From the NCBI GenBank assembly GCA_038227045.1, contig JBBRQD010000190.1, positions 1-7,376 of the forward strand: DNA of 7,376 nucleotides, read 5' to 3'. The notes under the pieces were generated by a model. The model saw nothing but the letters and a program-made list of their open reading frames with translations. It was not told the DNA's origin and did no database searches. Shown in pieces: positions 1-6,048 of the stretch; the stretch's first letter is position 1; every line of letters starts with the position of its first letter. Source of the stretch: JANXLS01 sp038227045 (GTDB lineage: Bacteria; Planctomycetota; SZUA-567; H5-PLA8). Made by a program: the position numbers and the translations under genes.

Positions 1-705
1 GTCCTCGTCGAATGTAACGATGAGCAAACTGTTGTGCGCCTGCGCCCATTGCAGGTAACCATCCAAATTCTGCATCAACCATGTATCGCCTTGAGCGATA
101 CTTCCATCGTGCATGTCGTGATCCTGGTTGGGAATCACGAAGGATACTGTGGGCAATTTAGAATAATCCGCTGGAAACGTGGAGAATGGCGCATTGTCTT
201 CCAGCGGAATGGAGTTTGACGCGCTGTCTTGCCAATTTGTCCACGGCGCGTGTTTGCGGTAATACTGACCGGAAGACTCGCCTTGAAAACCCGCCATAGG
301 CAAGTCTTCAGAGTAGCCTGTAAAGGTAAGTCCCTTCGCAATCAAAGTTGCGCCGAGATTGGGTGTTGTAAACAGTGCTATCGGCATGGCATCGTCGTGG
401 ACATTTTGATTGGACCCTGAAAATAAATCCAAATAATTGGGCTGACTGGGGTGCTCAATGGCAAACGAATTGGTAAAAAGCACGCCCTGCTGCGCCAGGG
501 AATTAATATAGGGTGCTGAAGCGGAGCCAATGATGGAGTTAAACCCATGGTTTTCCTCCACGACGATCACCACGTGGTCCGGGCGCGGAAGGTTGTCCGC
601 CGCCGGCGAGAACCACGCCTGAAAGAGCAGCATTAAAAAAAACGCGACACGCGATCTTGCATTATCAGGCGGTGCTGTCCGCAACAACGAAATTGTTTTG
701 AACAT
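1..705 (-). CDS. Secreted acid phosphatase / phosphoesterase family protein (PF04185), 3' end outside window
   Basis: The reading frame runs from an ATG at 705 off the left edge, giving 235 N-terminal residues with no stop. Residues 1-36 look like an export signal: a basic start, a hydrophobic run around 20-32 (VAFFLMLLFQAWF) and a likely cut near SPA-A. The mature part shows the metal-dependent phosphoesterase (AcpA/phospholipase C-like) signature: VVIVVEENHGF with the metal-binding Glu and Asn near 50-52, HPSQPNYLDLFSG at 85-97, PNQDHDMHDG at 192-201, and the start of the second metal motif, TFDED, at 231-235. Family members hydrolyse phosphomonoesters or phosphodiesters outside the cytoplasm; the substrate cannot be read here. 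AAAGGA lies about 10 nt before the ATG. It sits 106 nt downstream of the SDR-DUF2867 gene on the same strand and may have its own promoter. Roughly the last 20-40 residues are probably missing. Confidence 0.88.
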   Translation of the reverse strand, partial: MFKTISLLRTAPPDNARSRVAFFLMLLFQAWFSPAADNLPRPDHVVIVVEENHGFNSIIGSASAPYINSLAQQGVLFTNSFAIEHPSQPNYLDLFSGSNQNVHDDAMPIALFTTPNLGATLIAKGLTFTGYSEDLPMAGFQGESSGQYYRKHAPWTNWQDSASNSIPLEDNAPFSTFPADYSKLPTVSFVIPNQDHDMHDGSIAQGDTWLMQNLDGYLQWAQAHNSLLIVTFDED

Positions 706-733
706 AGGAATCGAATCCTTTAAATAACGCCCT

Positions 734-801
734 GCCTATTAGGAACTCTCCGTTTCTCAGTCACTCGGTCTCTCAGTCGACTTTGAGTGAGAGGGAATAG
801 G
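734..801. repeat. Imperfect inverted repeat with internal direct repeats between two genes
   Basis: This fills most of the gap between the SDR-DUF2867 stop and the phosphatase start. The outer arms are CCTATT (734-739) plus CTCTC (746-750), facing GAGAG (789-793) plus AATAGG (796-801). Inside, TCTCAGTC occurs twice, at 755-762 and 771-778, exactly 16 nt apart. TCACTC (761-766) can pair with GAGTGA (785-790), or CTCTCA (770-775) with TGAGAG (788-793). No T-tract follows on either strand, so it is not a canonical intrinsic terminator. It could be a folded 3' end of the upstream transcript or a small palindromic repeat element. The function is unknown. Confidence 0.4.
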
Positions 802-811
802 CTCCGTTGGT

Positions 812-2281
812 TCACCGGGTATCCTTCGTGGCTATCAAGTAAGCGTTTTCTGCCGCGCGGCCGATGTTGCGCAACATCCCGGCAAACACGAACTGATGGA
901 GCGGGTATATTCCGTACCAGTAAAGCAGGCCGAGAAGTCCGACGGGATCAAATATCGCTGTCTGACGAATCAGGCTGCCGTGTTCAGTGGGAGTGACCTC
1001 GAATTCGAGCCATGCACGGCCAGGCAGCGTCATCTCTGCGCACAGTCGCAGACTTGTTGGCGGATCGTAAACTTCCACGCGCCAGAAGTCGAGCGGATCC
1101 CCGGCATGCAGCTTCTCCGGATCACGCCGGCCCCGCCGCACGCCTACGCCGCCGACAGTCAAATCGAGAAAGCCCCGCAGAGTCCATAACCAATTACCGT
1201 AATACCAGCCCGCCTTGCCGCCAATGCGGCGAATTGGAGCGAATGCCTGCTCGGGCGGCACAGAAACCGTGAGTGTGCGCGAATCGACGAGCCTCGAACC
1301 GAAGCGGGCCCCACCCCAGGATCGCGGTGCCCCAGCGGACGACAGAGCATCCGCCCAGCGCGTTTCGGCGAATTCGCGATCTTCGTTGATCAACGCGCGA
1401 GCGACAGCTTCGCTCAACGAGCGCGGACGAATCGAGAAAGTTTTCGCTGCGTGATCGTTTGAGACAAGCGTCGGATTGCGCAGGCTCTCGACGAGTTTTC
1501 GCCCCACGCGCGCGTAGATTGGCGTCACAAGGCCCAGCCACAGGCTCGACAGATGCGGCGTCAACAACGGCACGGGAATCATCCAGCGTTTGAGCCCCCG
1601 TTGCCGGGCATACTCCTGCATGATCTGGCCGTAGGAAACCTGATCGGGTCCGCCGATCTCGAAAACCTGTGACGTGTCGCTTGGCAGGTTCAGCGCGGCG
1701 AGCAGGTATTGCAATAAATCTTCCACGGCGATGGGTTGGGCCTTCACCTGCACCCAACGCGGACAAATCATGACGGGCAGGCGTTCGACCAGCGCGCGGA
1801 TCATTTCAAATGAGAGGCTGCCTGATCCAATCACGATGGAAGCACGGAACTCAATCACGTGTGGATGATTCGCCCGCAAGATGTCGCCTGTCTCCTGGCG
1901 GCTGCGAAGATGTTTGGACAGTTTCTGATCGGAATTTCCGAGGCCTCCCAGATAAATAATGCGGCGCACGCCGGCGGTTGCCGCGGCCTGTGCAAAATTT
2001 GTCGCGGCAATGCGATCCTCTTGCTCGAAATCGCGCGCCGCTCCCATCGAGTGGACAAGGTAGTACGCGGTTTCGATACCGTTCATAGCAGAATCCAGCG
2101 ACAATCTGTCCAGCACGTCGCCAACAACTATCTCGGTCCCTGGCGCGGTTCGGCCGCGCAAGGCTTCGGGACGGCGCGCAAGGCAGCGAAGCGGGATGCC
2201 GCGTTGCTCCAGCAGCGCCAGCATTCGGCCACCGACGTAGCCGGTGGCTCCGGTTAAGAGGACGCAACCAGTCGACGGCAC
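812..2281 (-). CDS. SDR-family NAD(P)-binding oxidoreductase with C-terminal DUF2867 domain
   Basis: A 489-residue protein in two parts. Residues 7-300 form an atypical (extended) short-chain dehydrogenase: the dinucleotide-binding GATGYVG is at 11-17, an acidic VVGDVLD at 52-58, and the YYLVHSMG stretch typical of NmrA/YbjT-like members at 73-80. The classical YxxxK catalytic pair is not obvious. Residues about 330-475 match DUF2867: GWYYGNWLW at 358-366, GGVGVRRGRRDP at 377-388, LDFWRVE, LPGRAWLEFEV at 419-429, and a hydrophobic tail segment around 447-470. The reaction and substrate are unknown. The start is GTG at 2281, the only start before the nucleotide-binding motif, with GGAGG (2290-2286) only 4 nt upstream. 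The gene begins inside uvsE (28-nt overlap), so translation is probably coupled to it. It is the last clear member of the tspO-uvsE operon. Confidence 0.9.
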   Translation of the reverse strand: MPSTGCVLLTGATGYVGGRMLALLEQRGIPLRCLARRPEALRGRTAPGTEIVVGDVLDRLSLDSAMNGIETAYYLVHSMGAARDFEQEDRIAATNFAQAAATAGVRRIIYLGGLGNSDQKLSKHLRSRQETGDILRANHPHVIEFRASIVIGSGSLSFEMIRALVERLPVMICPRWVQVKAQPIAVEDLLQYLLAALNLPSDTSQVFEIGGPDQVSYGQIMQEYARQRGLKRWMIPVPLLTPHLSSLWLGLVTPIYARVGRKLVESLRNPTLVSNDHAAKTFSIRPRSLSEAVARALINEDREFAETRWADALSSAGAPRSWGGARFGSRLVDSRTLTVSVPPEQAFAPIRRIGGKAGWYYGNWLWTLRGFLDLTVGGVGVRRGRRDPEKLHAGDPLDFWRVEVYDPPTSLRLCAEMTLPGRAWLEFEVTPTEHGSLIRQTAIFDPVGLLGLLYWYGIYPLHQFVFAGMLRNIGRAAENAYLIATKDTR

Positions 2282-3174
2282 GGCGCCTCCAATTCACGCT
2301 TCAATTTCAACACCGCCGCCTCCTTGGCTTTCGCTTCGACTTCCACTGTGAAATCACCGTTTTCCCAGCATGCCGGAAAATCCGTTATGTCGATGAAATC
2401 GTGGTGGCGTTCTGGCCTCGGCCCGTTCCAGCCATCAATCGGGCTGGAGATATGGAACAGCGGCTCTCGGTTCCACGTCGCGATGGCCAGGTCGGTCGCC
2501 TTTTCTTCAGAGAACCCGTCCGCATGGCAACGGTGGTGATGAACATCGTATACCAGCGCGATGCCTGTTGCCCGGCAGATCGGCAGCAGATCGGCGGGCG
2601 TAAAAATGGTATTGTCATTCTCTACTGTCAAACGCGTTCTGGCCCGATTCGAAAGTCGATCGATGCCTCGCGCGAAATCGGCGAGTGCTTTCTGTTTATC
2701 GCCGAACGCGCCACCACCATGCACATTGACCACGTCGGCTCCGATCCATTCGGCCAACTCCGATTGGTACTCCAGTTCTCGAATGGACGCTTCGACCACA
2801 TCAGGGCGTTGCGAATTCAACACCACAAACTGATCGGGATGGAAACAGGTCCGCAGTTTGTGCGAGCGGGCATACGTCCCGCACACTTTGAAAAGCTTGA
2901 TGATCGCGTTGCCCTGTGGAAGCGCCTCTAATCTGTAGCCCAGTTTGGGGTGCGTCTTGAGCGGGAGAATCTGGCTATTCACTCGAAAACATCCGATGCC
3001 GTTGCTCGTGCAGAATTCCAACGCGGCCAGCAATGCTTCGGCGTTTGCCTTACAAAGATCGGACAACTTCGCGAGCGCATCCAGGCGCTTCATCTTGCGG
3101 ATGGCAGTAGCGGTCGTGTTGCGGAACTTGATTGGTTCGTCGCTGAACGCGCAGCAAAGTCCCAAGCGAATCAT
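2254..3174 (-). CDS. uvsE: UV damage endonuclease UvsE (UVDE)
   Basis: UvsE nicks DNA immediately 5' of UV photoproducts and some other lesions, starting an alternative excision repair that needs neither UvrABC nor light. The 306-residue product has the normal size and TIM-barrel motifs: the N-terminal IRLGLCC, FRVNSQILPL at 63-72, FHPDQF at 111-116, NVHGGGAFGDK at 150-160, TVENDN at 183-188, YDVHHH at 209-214, FHISSP at 240-245, RHHDFI at 256-261 and VEAKAKE at 279-285. These supply the expected metal ligands H112, H152, E185, D210, H213, H241, H257 and E280. Two positions differ from the Thermus enzyme as I recall it: the carboxylated lysine two residues before the FHISSP histidine is Leu239, and the lesion-probing Tyr is Phe116. 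The frame stays open 47 codons upstream, but the ATG at 3174 starts exactly at the family N-terminus and overlaps the tspO stop (ATGA), so I chose it. Confidence 0.93.
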   Translation of the reverse strand: MIRLGLCCAFSDEPIKFRNTTATAIRKMKRLDALAKLSDLCKANAEALLAALEFCTSNGIGCFRVNSQILPLKTHPKLGYRLEALPQGNAIIKLFKVCGTYARSHKLRTCFHPDQFVVLNSQRPDVVEASIRELEYQSELAEWIGADVVNVHGGGAFGDKQKALADFARGIDRLSNRARTRLTVENDNTIFTPADLLPICRATGIALVYDVHHHRCHADGFSEEKATDLAIATWNREPLFHISSPIDGWNGPRPERHHDFIDITDFPACWENGDFTVEVEAKAKEAAVLKLKRELEAPCRRLVASS

Positions 3175-3575
3175 ACGCGGCCCCAGTTCATCGCTGTAAT
3201 CGAAAGTTGCAGGATGGTTGCAATCGAGACCCAAAGCAAATATGGCATTTGAGCTACTGCGATCCATTTTTTGTGCGGCCAAATTGCAATCATGCACCAA
3301 ATAATGGTGGCACACACAATCAAAATATCTGCCGCAGCGAGCGGTACATTTCGAAGTCCCGAGAAAATTGGCATGAAGAGCAAGTTGGTTGCAAGATTAA
3401 CGGCGAACGGCAGGGCGGCCGATCGAGGAATTCTGCGCCGAGCCGCTTGGACGAAGACAACGCCAAACGTGACGAGAATGATCGGGTAGAGGATCGTCCA
3501 GATCAGACTGATGATCGGCGGGCTCGGCGTCCAGGCGGGCTTCGCCAGTGTATTGTACCAATCGATCCAGGTCAT
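3171..3575 (-). CDS. tspO: TspO/MBR family tryptophan-rich membrane protein (short form)
   Basis: TspO proteins are inner-membrane relatives of the mitochondrial translocator protein that bind or degrade porphyrins. In Rhodobacter the gene (also crtK) modulates tetrapyrrole and carotenoid gene expression. Visible family marks are WYNTLAKPAWTP at 6-17, IWTILYP at 25-31, NLLFMPIFSGLRNVPLA at 64-80, a D at 83 in the usual LADI-like position, and a C-terminal PYLLWVSIATILQLSI at 111-126. About four membrane segments are seen (roughly 21-43, 54-73, 78-98, 104-126). The usual first helix before WY..L.KP is absent, and the frame closes at the preceding gene's stop, so it cannot be restored with an ATG or GTG. 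The ATG at 3575 is preferred; a TTG at 3587 would add MEEP. GGAAGAG lies just upstream. The stop overlaps the uvsE start by 4 nt, implying coupled translation; the preceding SDR gene ends 48 nt away. Confidence 0.88.
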   Translation of the reverse strand: MTWIDWYNTLAKPAWTPSPPIISLIWTILYPIILVTFGVVFVQAARRRIPRSAALPFAVNLATNLLFMPIFSGLRNVPLAAADILIVCATIIWCMIAIWPHKKWIAVAQMPYLLWVSIATILQLSITAMNWGRV

Positions 3576-3623
3576 CGGCTCTTCCAATTCTTCGGCTGAA
3601 AACAGCTCAGCGGTTTTCTGTTT

Positions 3624-4520
3624 TTACTTGTTCAGAACGTGGCGCAACGCCGGCTCGAGTGTCGGAAATAGGAACCGATAACCGCTTTCGTTCAGGCGCT
3701 GTGGTTTCACGCGTGTGCTGGCCAATAGCAGCGAATCGGCCATTTCGCCCAGAGCCAACCGTGCCGCGAACGCGGGCATCGGAAAAATCGTCGGGCGCGA
3801 TAGGACTTTCCCCATCGTCTTTGTAAAGTAGTGGTTCGTGGTTGGCTCCGGCGAAACAACGTTTACCGGCCCGCGCAGACTCTCCGTGACCAGCGCATGT
3901 TTTATGGCGCCCACTACGTCGTCGATGGCCACCCAGCTCCAATATTGCTCGCCGCTGCCCATTATCCCGCCCGCGCCGAGTTTGAACGGGAGTAGCATCT
4001 TGGCGAGCGCGCCGCCGGCCGGAGAGAGCACGATGCCGATGCGCAGATTCACCACGCGGATGCCGGCGTCCTGAGCGGGCTTCGTCGCGTTTTCCCACTC
4101 CTTGCACACGTCCGCAAGAAAGCCGGAACCGGCCGCCGCGTCTTCATTAAGAAGCGCATCGCCGCGGTCGCCGTAAAAACCAATCGCAGAGGCACACACG
4201 AGTGTCTTGGGACGTGATATTGCGATGGCGAGAGCTTCGGCAAGCAGACGCGTGCCCTTCACGCGGCTTTCGCGGATGGCCGCCTTTTTGGCCTTCGACC
4301 AGCGCCCGGCGATGTTCTCGCCCGCGAGATGCACGGCGGCGTCAAGCCCGCTGAGACGCGCGCGGTCGATGCTGCCGCTGTCGAGGTTCCACTGCGCTTC
4401 TCCCTTCGCGCGATCGGCCGTGTGGCGAACAAGCCGAAGCACCCGGTGGCCGACTTTCGTGAGTGCGGGGACAAGCGCTGAACCGATCAGGCCGCTGGCG
4501 CCCGTGATGAGAATATTCAT
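3624..4520 (-). CDS. TIGR01777 family epimerase (YfcH/SDR39U1-like, C-terminal DUF1731)
   Basis: From the ATG at 4520 the product is 298 residues, matching the roughly 297 of E. coli YfcH. Rossmann motif ITGASGLIG at 5-13, then VHLAGENIAGRWS at 63-75, SAIGFYGDRGD at 111-121, WVAIDDVVGAI at 196-206, and the DUF1731 tail from about 247 with PMPAFAARLALGEMADSLLL and a final EPALRHVL. Family members are cytosolic NADP(H)-binding extended SDRs whose physiological substrate is unknown. An in-frame ATG at 4613 would add 31 residues (starting MLTTNYESTS) that do not resemble the family but has the better ribosome site (AAAGG about 6 nt upstream); the true start is therefore open. A hairpin terminator at 4645-4681 separates it from the fasciclin gene, so it probably heads its own transcript with tspO, uvsE and the DUF2867 SDR. 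Confidence 0.9.
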   Translation of the reverse strand: MNILITGASGLIGSALVPALTKVGHRVLRLVRHTADRAKGEAQWNLDSGSIDRARLSGLDAAVHLAGENIAGRWSKAKKAAIRESRVKGTRLLAEALAIAISRPKTLVCASAIGFYGDRGDALLNEDAAAGSGFLADVCKEWENATKPAQDAGIRVVNLRIGIVLSPAGGALAKMLLPFKLGAGGIMGSGEQYWSWVAIDDVVGAIKHALVTESLRGPVNVVSPEPTTNHYFTKTMGKVLSRPTIFPMPAFAARLALGEMADSLLLASTRVKPQRLNESGYRFLFPTLEPALRHVLNK

Positions 4521-4531
4521 GGATGACACTG

Positions 4532-4544
4532 ACTCTTGAAGAGT
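4532..4544. promoter_or_regulatory. 13-bp odd-length palindrome upstream of the TIGR01777 gene
   Basis: ACTCTT and AAGAGT flank a single G, 11 nt before the ATG at 4520. If the gene starts at 4520 it would lie in the leader or promoter region and could be an operator. If the start is 4613 it is coding and probably meaningless. No promoter boxes are convincing here. Confidence 0.25.
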
Positions 4545-4644
4545 GGTTTTCGATTCGGGCCGCGTAAAAGCGAATGGCTTCCTGGACGTAGATTCGTAAT
4601 TCGTGGTTAGCATGGGACACCTTTGAAAATCTAATTGGAAGAAA

Positions 4645-4681
4645 CGGGCGGTGGGCTACCTTCTCCTTGACCCACCGCCCG
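4645..4681 (-). terminator. Hairpin terminator after the fasciclin gene
   Basis: An 11-bp perfect GC-rich stem, CGGGCGGTGGG (4645-4655) against CCCACCGCCCG (4671-4681), with a 15-nt loop. It lies 16 nt past the fasciclin stop codon. Read on the minus strand, the stem is followed by TTTCTTCC and further T-rich sequence, as for an intrinsic terminator with a modest U-tract. It splits the minus-strand run into a folE-fasciclin unit and a TIGR01777-tspO-uvsE-SDR unit, unless read-through is substantial. Confidence 0.75.
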
Positions 4682-4697
4682 GAAGTGTTCCTCGGAA

Positions 4698-5186
4698 CTA
4701 CTCCTTGGGAAGGATCACCGCATCGATAACGTGGATCACGCCGTTGGTGCAAGCAATGTCGGTTTTCACCACGTTGGCACCGTCGATCTTCACTTTGCCA
4801 TCCGTGACCGTTATGGTGACAGTCTTGCCGTTGACGGTCTTTGCTTCGGTCATTTTCACGACGGCTTCAGCACGGACATCGCCGGGCACGACGTGATACG
4901 TCAGGATCGCTACCAACTTCGCTTTGTTCTCGGGCTTCAAAAGCGTCTCGACCGTTTCGGCAGGGAGCTTTGCGAACGCCACATCAGTTGGCGCGAAGAC
5001 GGTGAACGGGCCCTTGCCCTTCAGCGTCTCAACCAGGTCGGCGGCCTTAAGCGCCGCTGCCAGAGTCTTAAACGAACCGGCTGCGAGTGCCGTATCGACA
5101 ATGTCGGCTTTCTCGGACGCGCGCACCGGCATTGCCAATAGAATCACAGCAACCGCCACCGCAGACAACGAAATCATTTTACTCAT
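4698..5186 (-). CDS. Secreted fasciclin (FAS1) domain protein
   Basis: A 162-residue protein made of a signal peptide plus one FAS1 domain. The signal has a basic start, a hydrophobic core at 5-19 and a VRA-SEK cleavage site near residue 23. The FAS1 fold is marked by the H1 motif GPFTVFAPTDVAF at 59-71, the LTYHVVPG segment with the YH pair at 97-98, and the H2 motif NGVIHVIDAVILP at 148-160. Bacterial single-domain FAS1 proteins are exported and linked to adhesion or surface interactions; the ligand is unknown. There is no membrane anchor or lipobox, so it should be periplasmic or released. The ATG at 5186 has GGAAG about 9 nt upstream. It follows folE by 62 nt and is closed by a terminator, so it is probably co-transcribed with folE or partly separated by the hairpin between them. 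Confidence 0.92.
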   Translation of the reverse strand: MSKMISLSAVAVAVILLAMPVRASEKADIVDTALAAGSFKTLAAALKAADLVETLKGKGPFTVFAPTDVAFAKLPAETVETLLKPENKAKLVAILTYHVVPGDVRAEAVVKMTEAKTVNGKTVTITVTDGKVKIDGANVVKTDIACTNGVIHVIDAVILPKE

Positions 5187-5223
5187 GGTATTATTCTTCC
5201 TTTGTTCTTCCTTACTTCAGTTT

Positions 5224-5247
5224 TTCCCCCGGCACACGCCGGGGGAA
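5224..5247. other. Strong GC hairpin directly after the folE stop codon
   Basis: TTCCCCCGGC (5224-5233) pairs perfectly with GCCGGGGGAA (5238-5247) around a 4-nt loop, starting 1 nt past the folE stop. In the folE transcript it is followed by AAAAACTG rather than a U-tract, so it is not a textbook intrinsic terminator in either direction. It may stabilise the folE 3' end, cause partial termination, or mark a processing point between folE and the fasciclin gene. Confidence 0.55.
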
Positions 5248-5248
5248 G

Positions 5249-5923
5249 TCATACACGGTTGCGCAACAGCGTCATGGCTTCGGAGCGCGCTGCAGCATCT
5301 GTTCGAAAGGCACCGCGTATCGCCGACGTGGCCATCACGCTGTTGGGCTTGGCGACGCCGCGGACCTTCATGCACAAATGTTCGGACTCGATCACTACTA
5401 TCACCGCCCGCGCTTTCAGATGCTGCATGATCGAATCTGCAATCTGAGACGTGAGCCGTTCCTGAACTTGAGGGCGCCGCGCGAAGGCATCAACGGTTCG
5501 TGCCAGTTTGGACAAACCCACCACCCGGTTTCCAGGAAGGTACGCAACATGCGCGCGGCCGATGAAAGGCAGGAGGTGGTGTTCGCAAAGGGATGCGAAG
5601 TCGATGTCGCGCAAAACGACTAGCTCGTCGTACGGTTCGTTGAACGTTCGCCGGAGATGAATCTCCGGGTCGGTCTGGTTCCCGGCGAATAACTCCTGAT
5701 ACATGCGGGCGACGCGGCGGGGCGTGTCGGCAAGCCCTTCTCGGTTCGGGTCCTCACCCATGGAGATCAACAACTCCCGCACCGCGCGCTCGGCCCGCTT
5801 TAAATTAACAGTCGGAGAAGTCTTGATCGCGTTCGTAATGCGTGTTCCGGGCAACTCTCGAGTCACGGCTGCTGCAATCATTACGCCCCCAGTCGCCTTT
5901 AATAATTCGTTCAAATCGTTCAT
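5249..5923 (-). CDS. folE: GTP cyclohydrolase I (FolE, type I)
   Basis: Converts GTP to 7,8-dihydroneopterin triphosphate and formate, the first step of folate (and other pterin) synthesis, in the cytosol as a homodecamer. The 224-residue product has the zinc and catalytic set: C113, H115 and H116 in CEHHLLPF, and C184 in EHLCMKVRGV. It also has REGLADTPRRVARMY at 61-75, FIGRAHVAYLP at 120-130, GLSKLARTVDAFARRPQVQERLT at 136-158 and a terminal SAIRGAF. Residues 1-40 are a variable N-terminal extension. The ATG at 5923 has no Shine-Dalgarno sequence and lies very close to a TTGACA box, hinting at a leaderless or very short leader mRNA. An internal ATG at 5881, preceded by CTGGGGG, is an alternative start that would keep the whole catalytic domain. 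It is divergent from the MerR-type regulator and probably controlled by it. Confidence 0.95.
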   Translation of the reverse strand: MNDLNELLKATGGVMIAAAVTRELPGTRITNAIKTSPTVNLKRAERAVRELLISMGEDPNREGLADTPRRVARMYQELFAGNQTDPEIHLRRTFNEPYDELVVLRDIDFASLCEHHLLPFIGRAHVAYLPGNRVVGLSKLARTVDAFARRPQVQERLTSQIADSIMQHLKARAVIVVIESEHLCMKVRGVAKPNSVMATSAIRGAFRTDAAARSEAMTLLRNRV

Positions 5924-5970
5924 ACACAGATTATCATTCAGTTCGAACTTGTCAACATAATTCGTTCATA
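5902..5970 (-). repeat. TGAACGA direct repeats around the folE promoter and start
   Basis: On the minus strand TGAACGAATTAT occurs exactly at 5968-5957 and again at 5913-5902, and TATGAACGA at 5970-5962 and 5924-5916. The core TGAACGA is therefore present three times: one copy abuts the upstream edge of the TTGACA box, and two tandem copies 9 nt apart overlap the folE start codon and codons 3-7. This could be operator sites for the divergent regulator or an old duplication of the folE 5' end. Part of the match is constrained by coding. Confidence 0.45.
5930..5955 (-). promoter_or_regulatory. Candidate folE promoter with a palindromic spacer
   Basis: A perfect -35 TTGACA lies at 5955-5950 on the minus strand. 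Candidate -10 boxes are GATAAT at 5935-5930 (14-nt spacing) or TAATCT at 5933-5928 (16-nt spacing). The spacer contains the perfect 10-bp palindrome AGTTCGAACT (5940-5949). Either -10 would start RNA within a few bases of the folE ATG. A palindrome inside a non-ideal spacer is where MerR-family regulators commonly bind, but the link is inference. Confidence 0.45.
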
Positions 5971-5990
5971 ACAATCATAATTTTTATTGT
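5971..5990. promoter_or_regulatory. Imperfect palindrome, possible operator for the regulator gene
   Basis: ACAATCATAA (5971-5980) faces TTTTTATTGT (5981-5990), with 8 of 10 positions able to pair. It overlaps the candidate -35 box of the plus-strand promoter and lies between the two divergent promoters. CATAA also repeats at 5956, 5967 and 5976, spacings of 11 and 9 nt, close to one helical turn. This is compatible with autoregulation; the region is AT-rich, so chance cannot be excluded. Confidence 0.35.
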
Positions 5991-6015
5991 CATTAGGTGC
6001 TTGAAGTGGTATCGT
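5987..6015 (+). promoter_or_regulatory. Candidate promoter of the MerR-type regulator
   Basis: TTGTCA (5987-5992, 5 of 6 to the consensus) is followed after exactly 17 nt by TATCGT (6010-6015, 4 of 6). RNA would start near 6022, leaving a leader of about 27 nt that carries the ribosome site AAGGA (6039-6043), 5 nt before the ATG. Confidence 0.45.
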
Positions 6016-6048
6016 ATTGAAGAAGTTAGACTTAAAAAAAGGAACTAG

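Noticed and set aside
1194..1766. 190-codon minus-strand open frame inside the SDR-DUF2867 gene
   Set aside because: It is an arginine-rich shadow frame of a GC-rich gene with no recognisable motif; the 489-residue frame is clearly the real one.
1859..2931. Several 130-180-codon plus-strand frames opposite the SDR and uvsE genes
   Set aside because: They are antisense shadows with no family features, no spacing logic and no ribosome sites; the opposite frames encode clear conserved proteins.
3175..3315. Upstream extension of the uvsE frame (47 more residues)
   Set aside because: It overlaps tspO coding, does not resemble the family N-terminus, and the ATG at 3174 gives IRLGLCC at the right place with an ATGA overlap.
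3599..3624. AAAACAG/CTGTTTT stem at the end of the TIGR01777 gene as a terminator
   Set aside because: Only 7 AT-rich base pairs with a 12-nt loop and followed closely by tspO in the same direction; read-through is more likely.
5224..5247. Intrinsic terminator for folE
   Set aside because: The stem is followed by A residues, not T, on the folE strand, and by AGTCAT on the other; listed as a hairpin only.
5924..6048. Cobalamin riboswitch in the divergent region
   Set aside because: The spacer is only 125 bp and AT-rich, with no B12-box-like conserved core or multi-stem layout; a B12 link came only from the regulator's fold.
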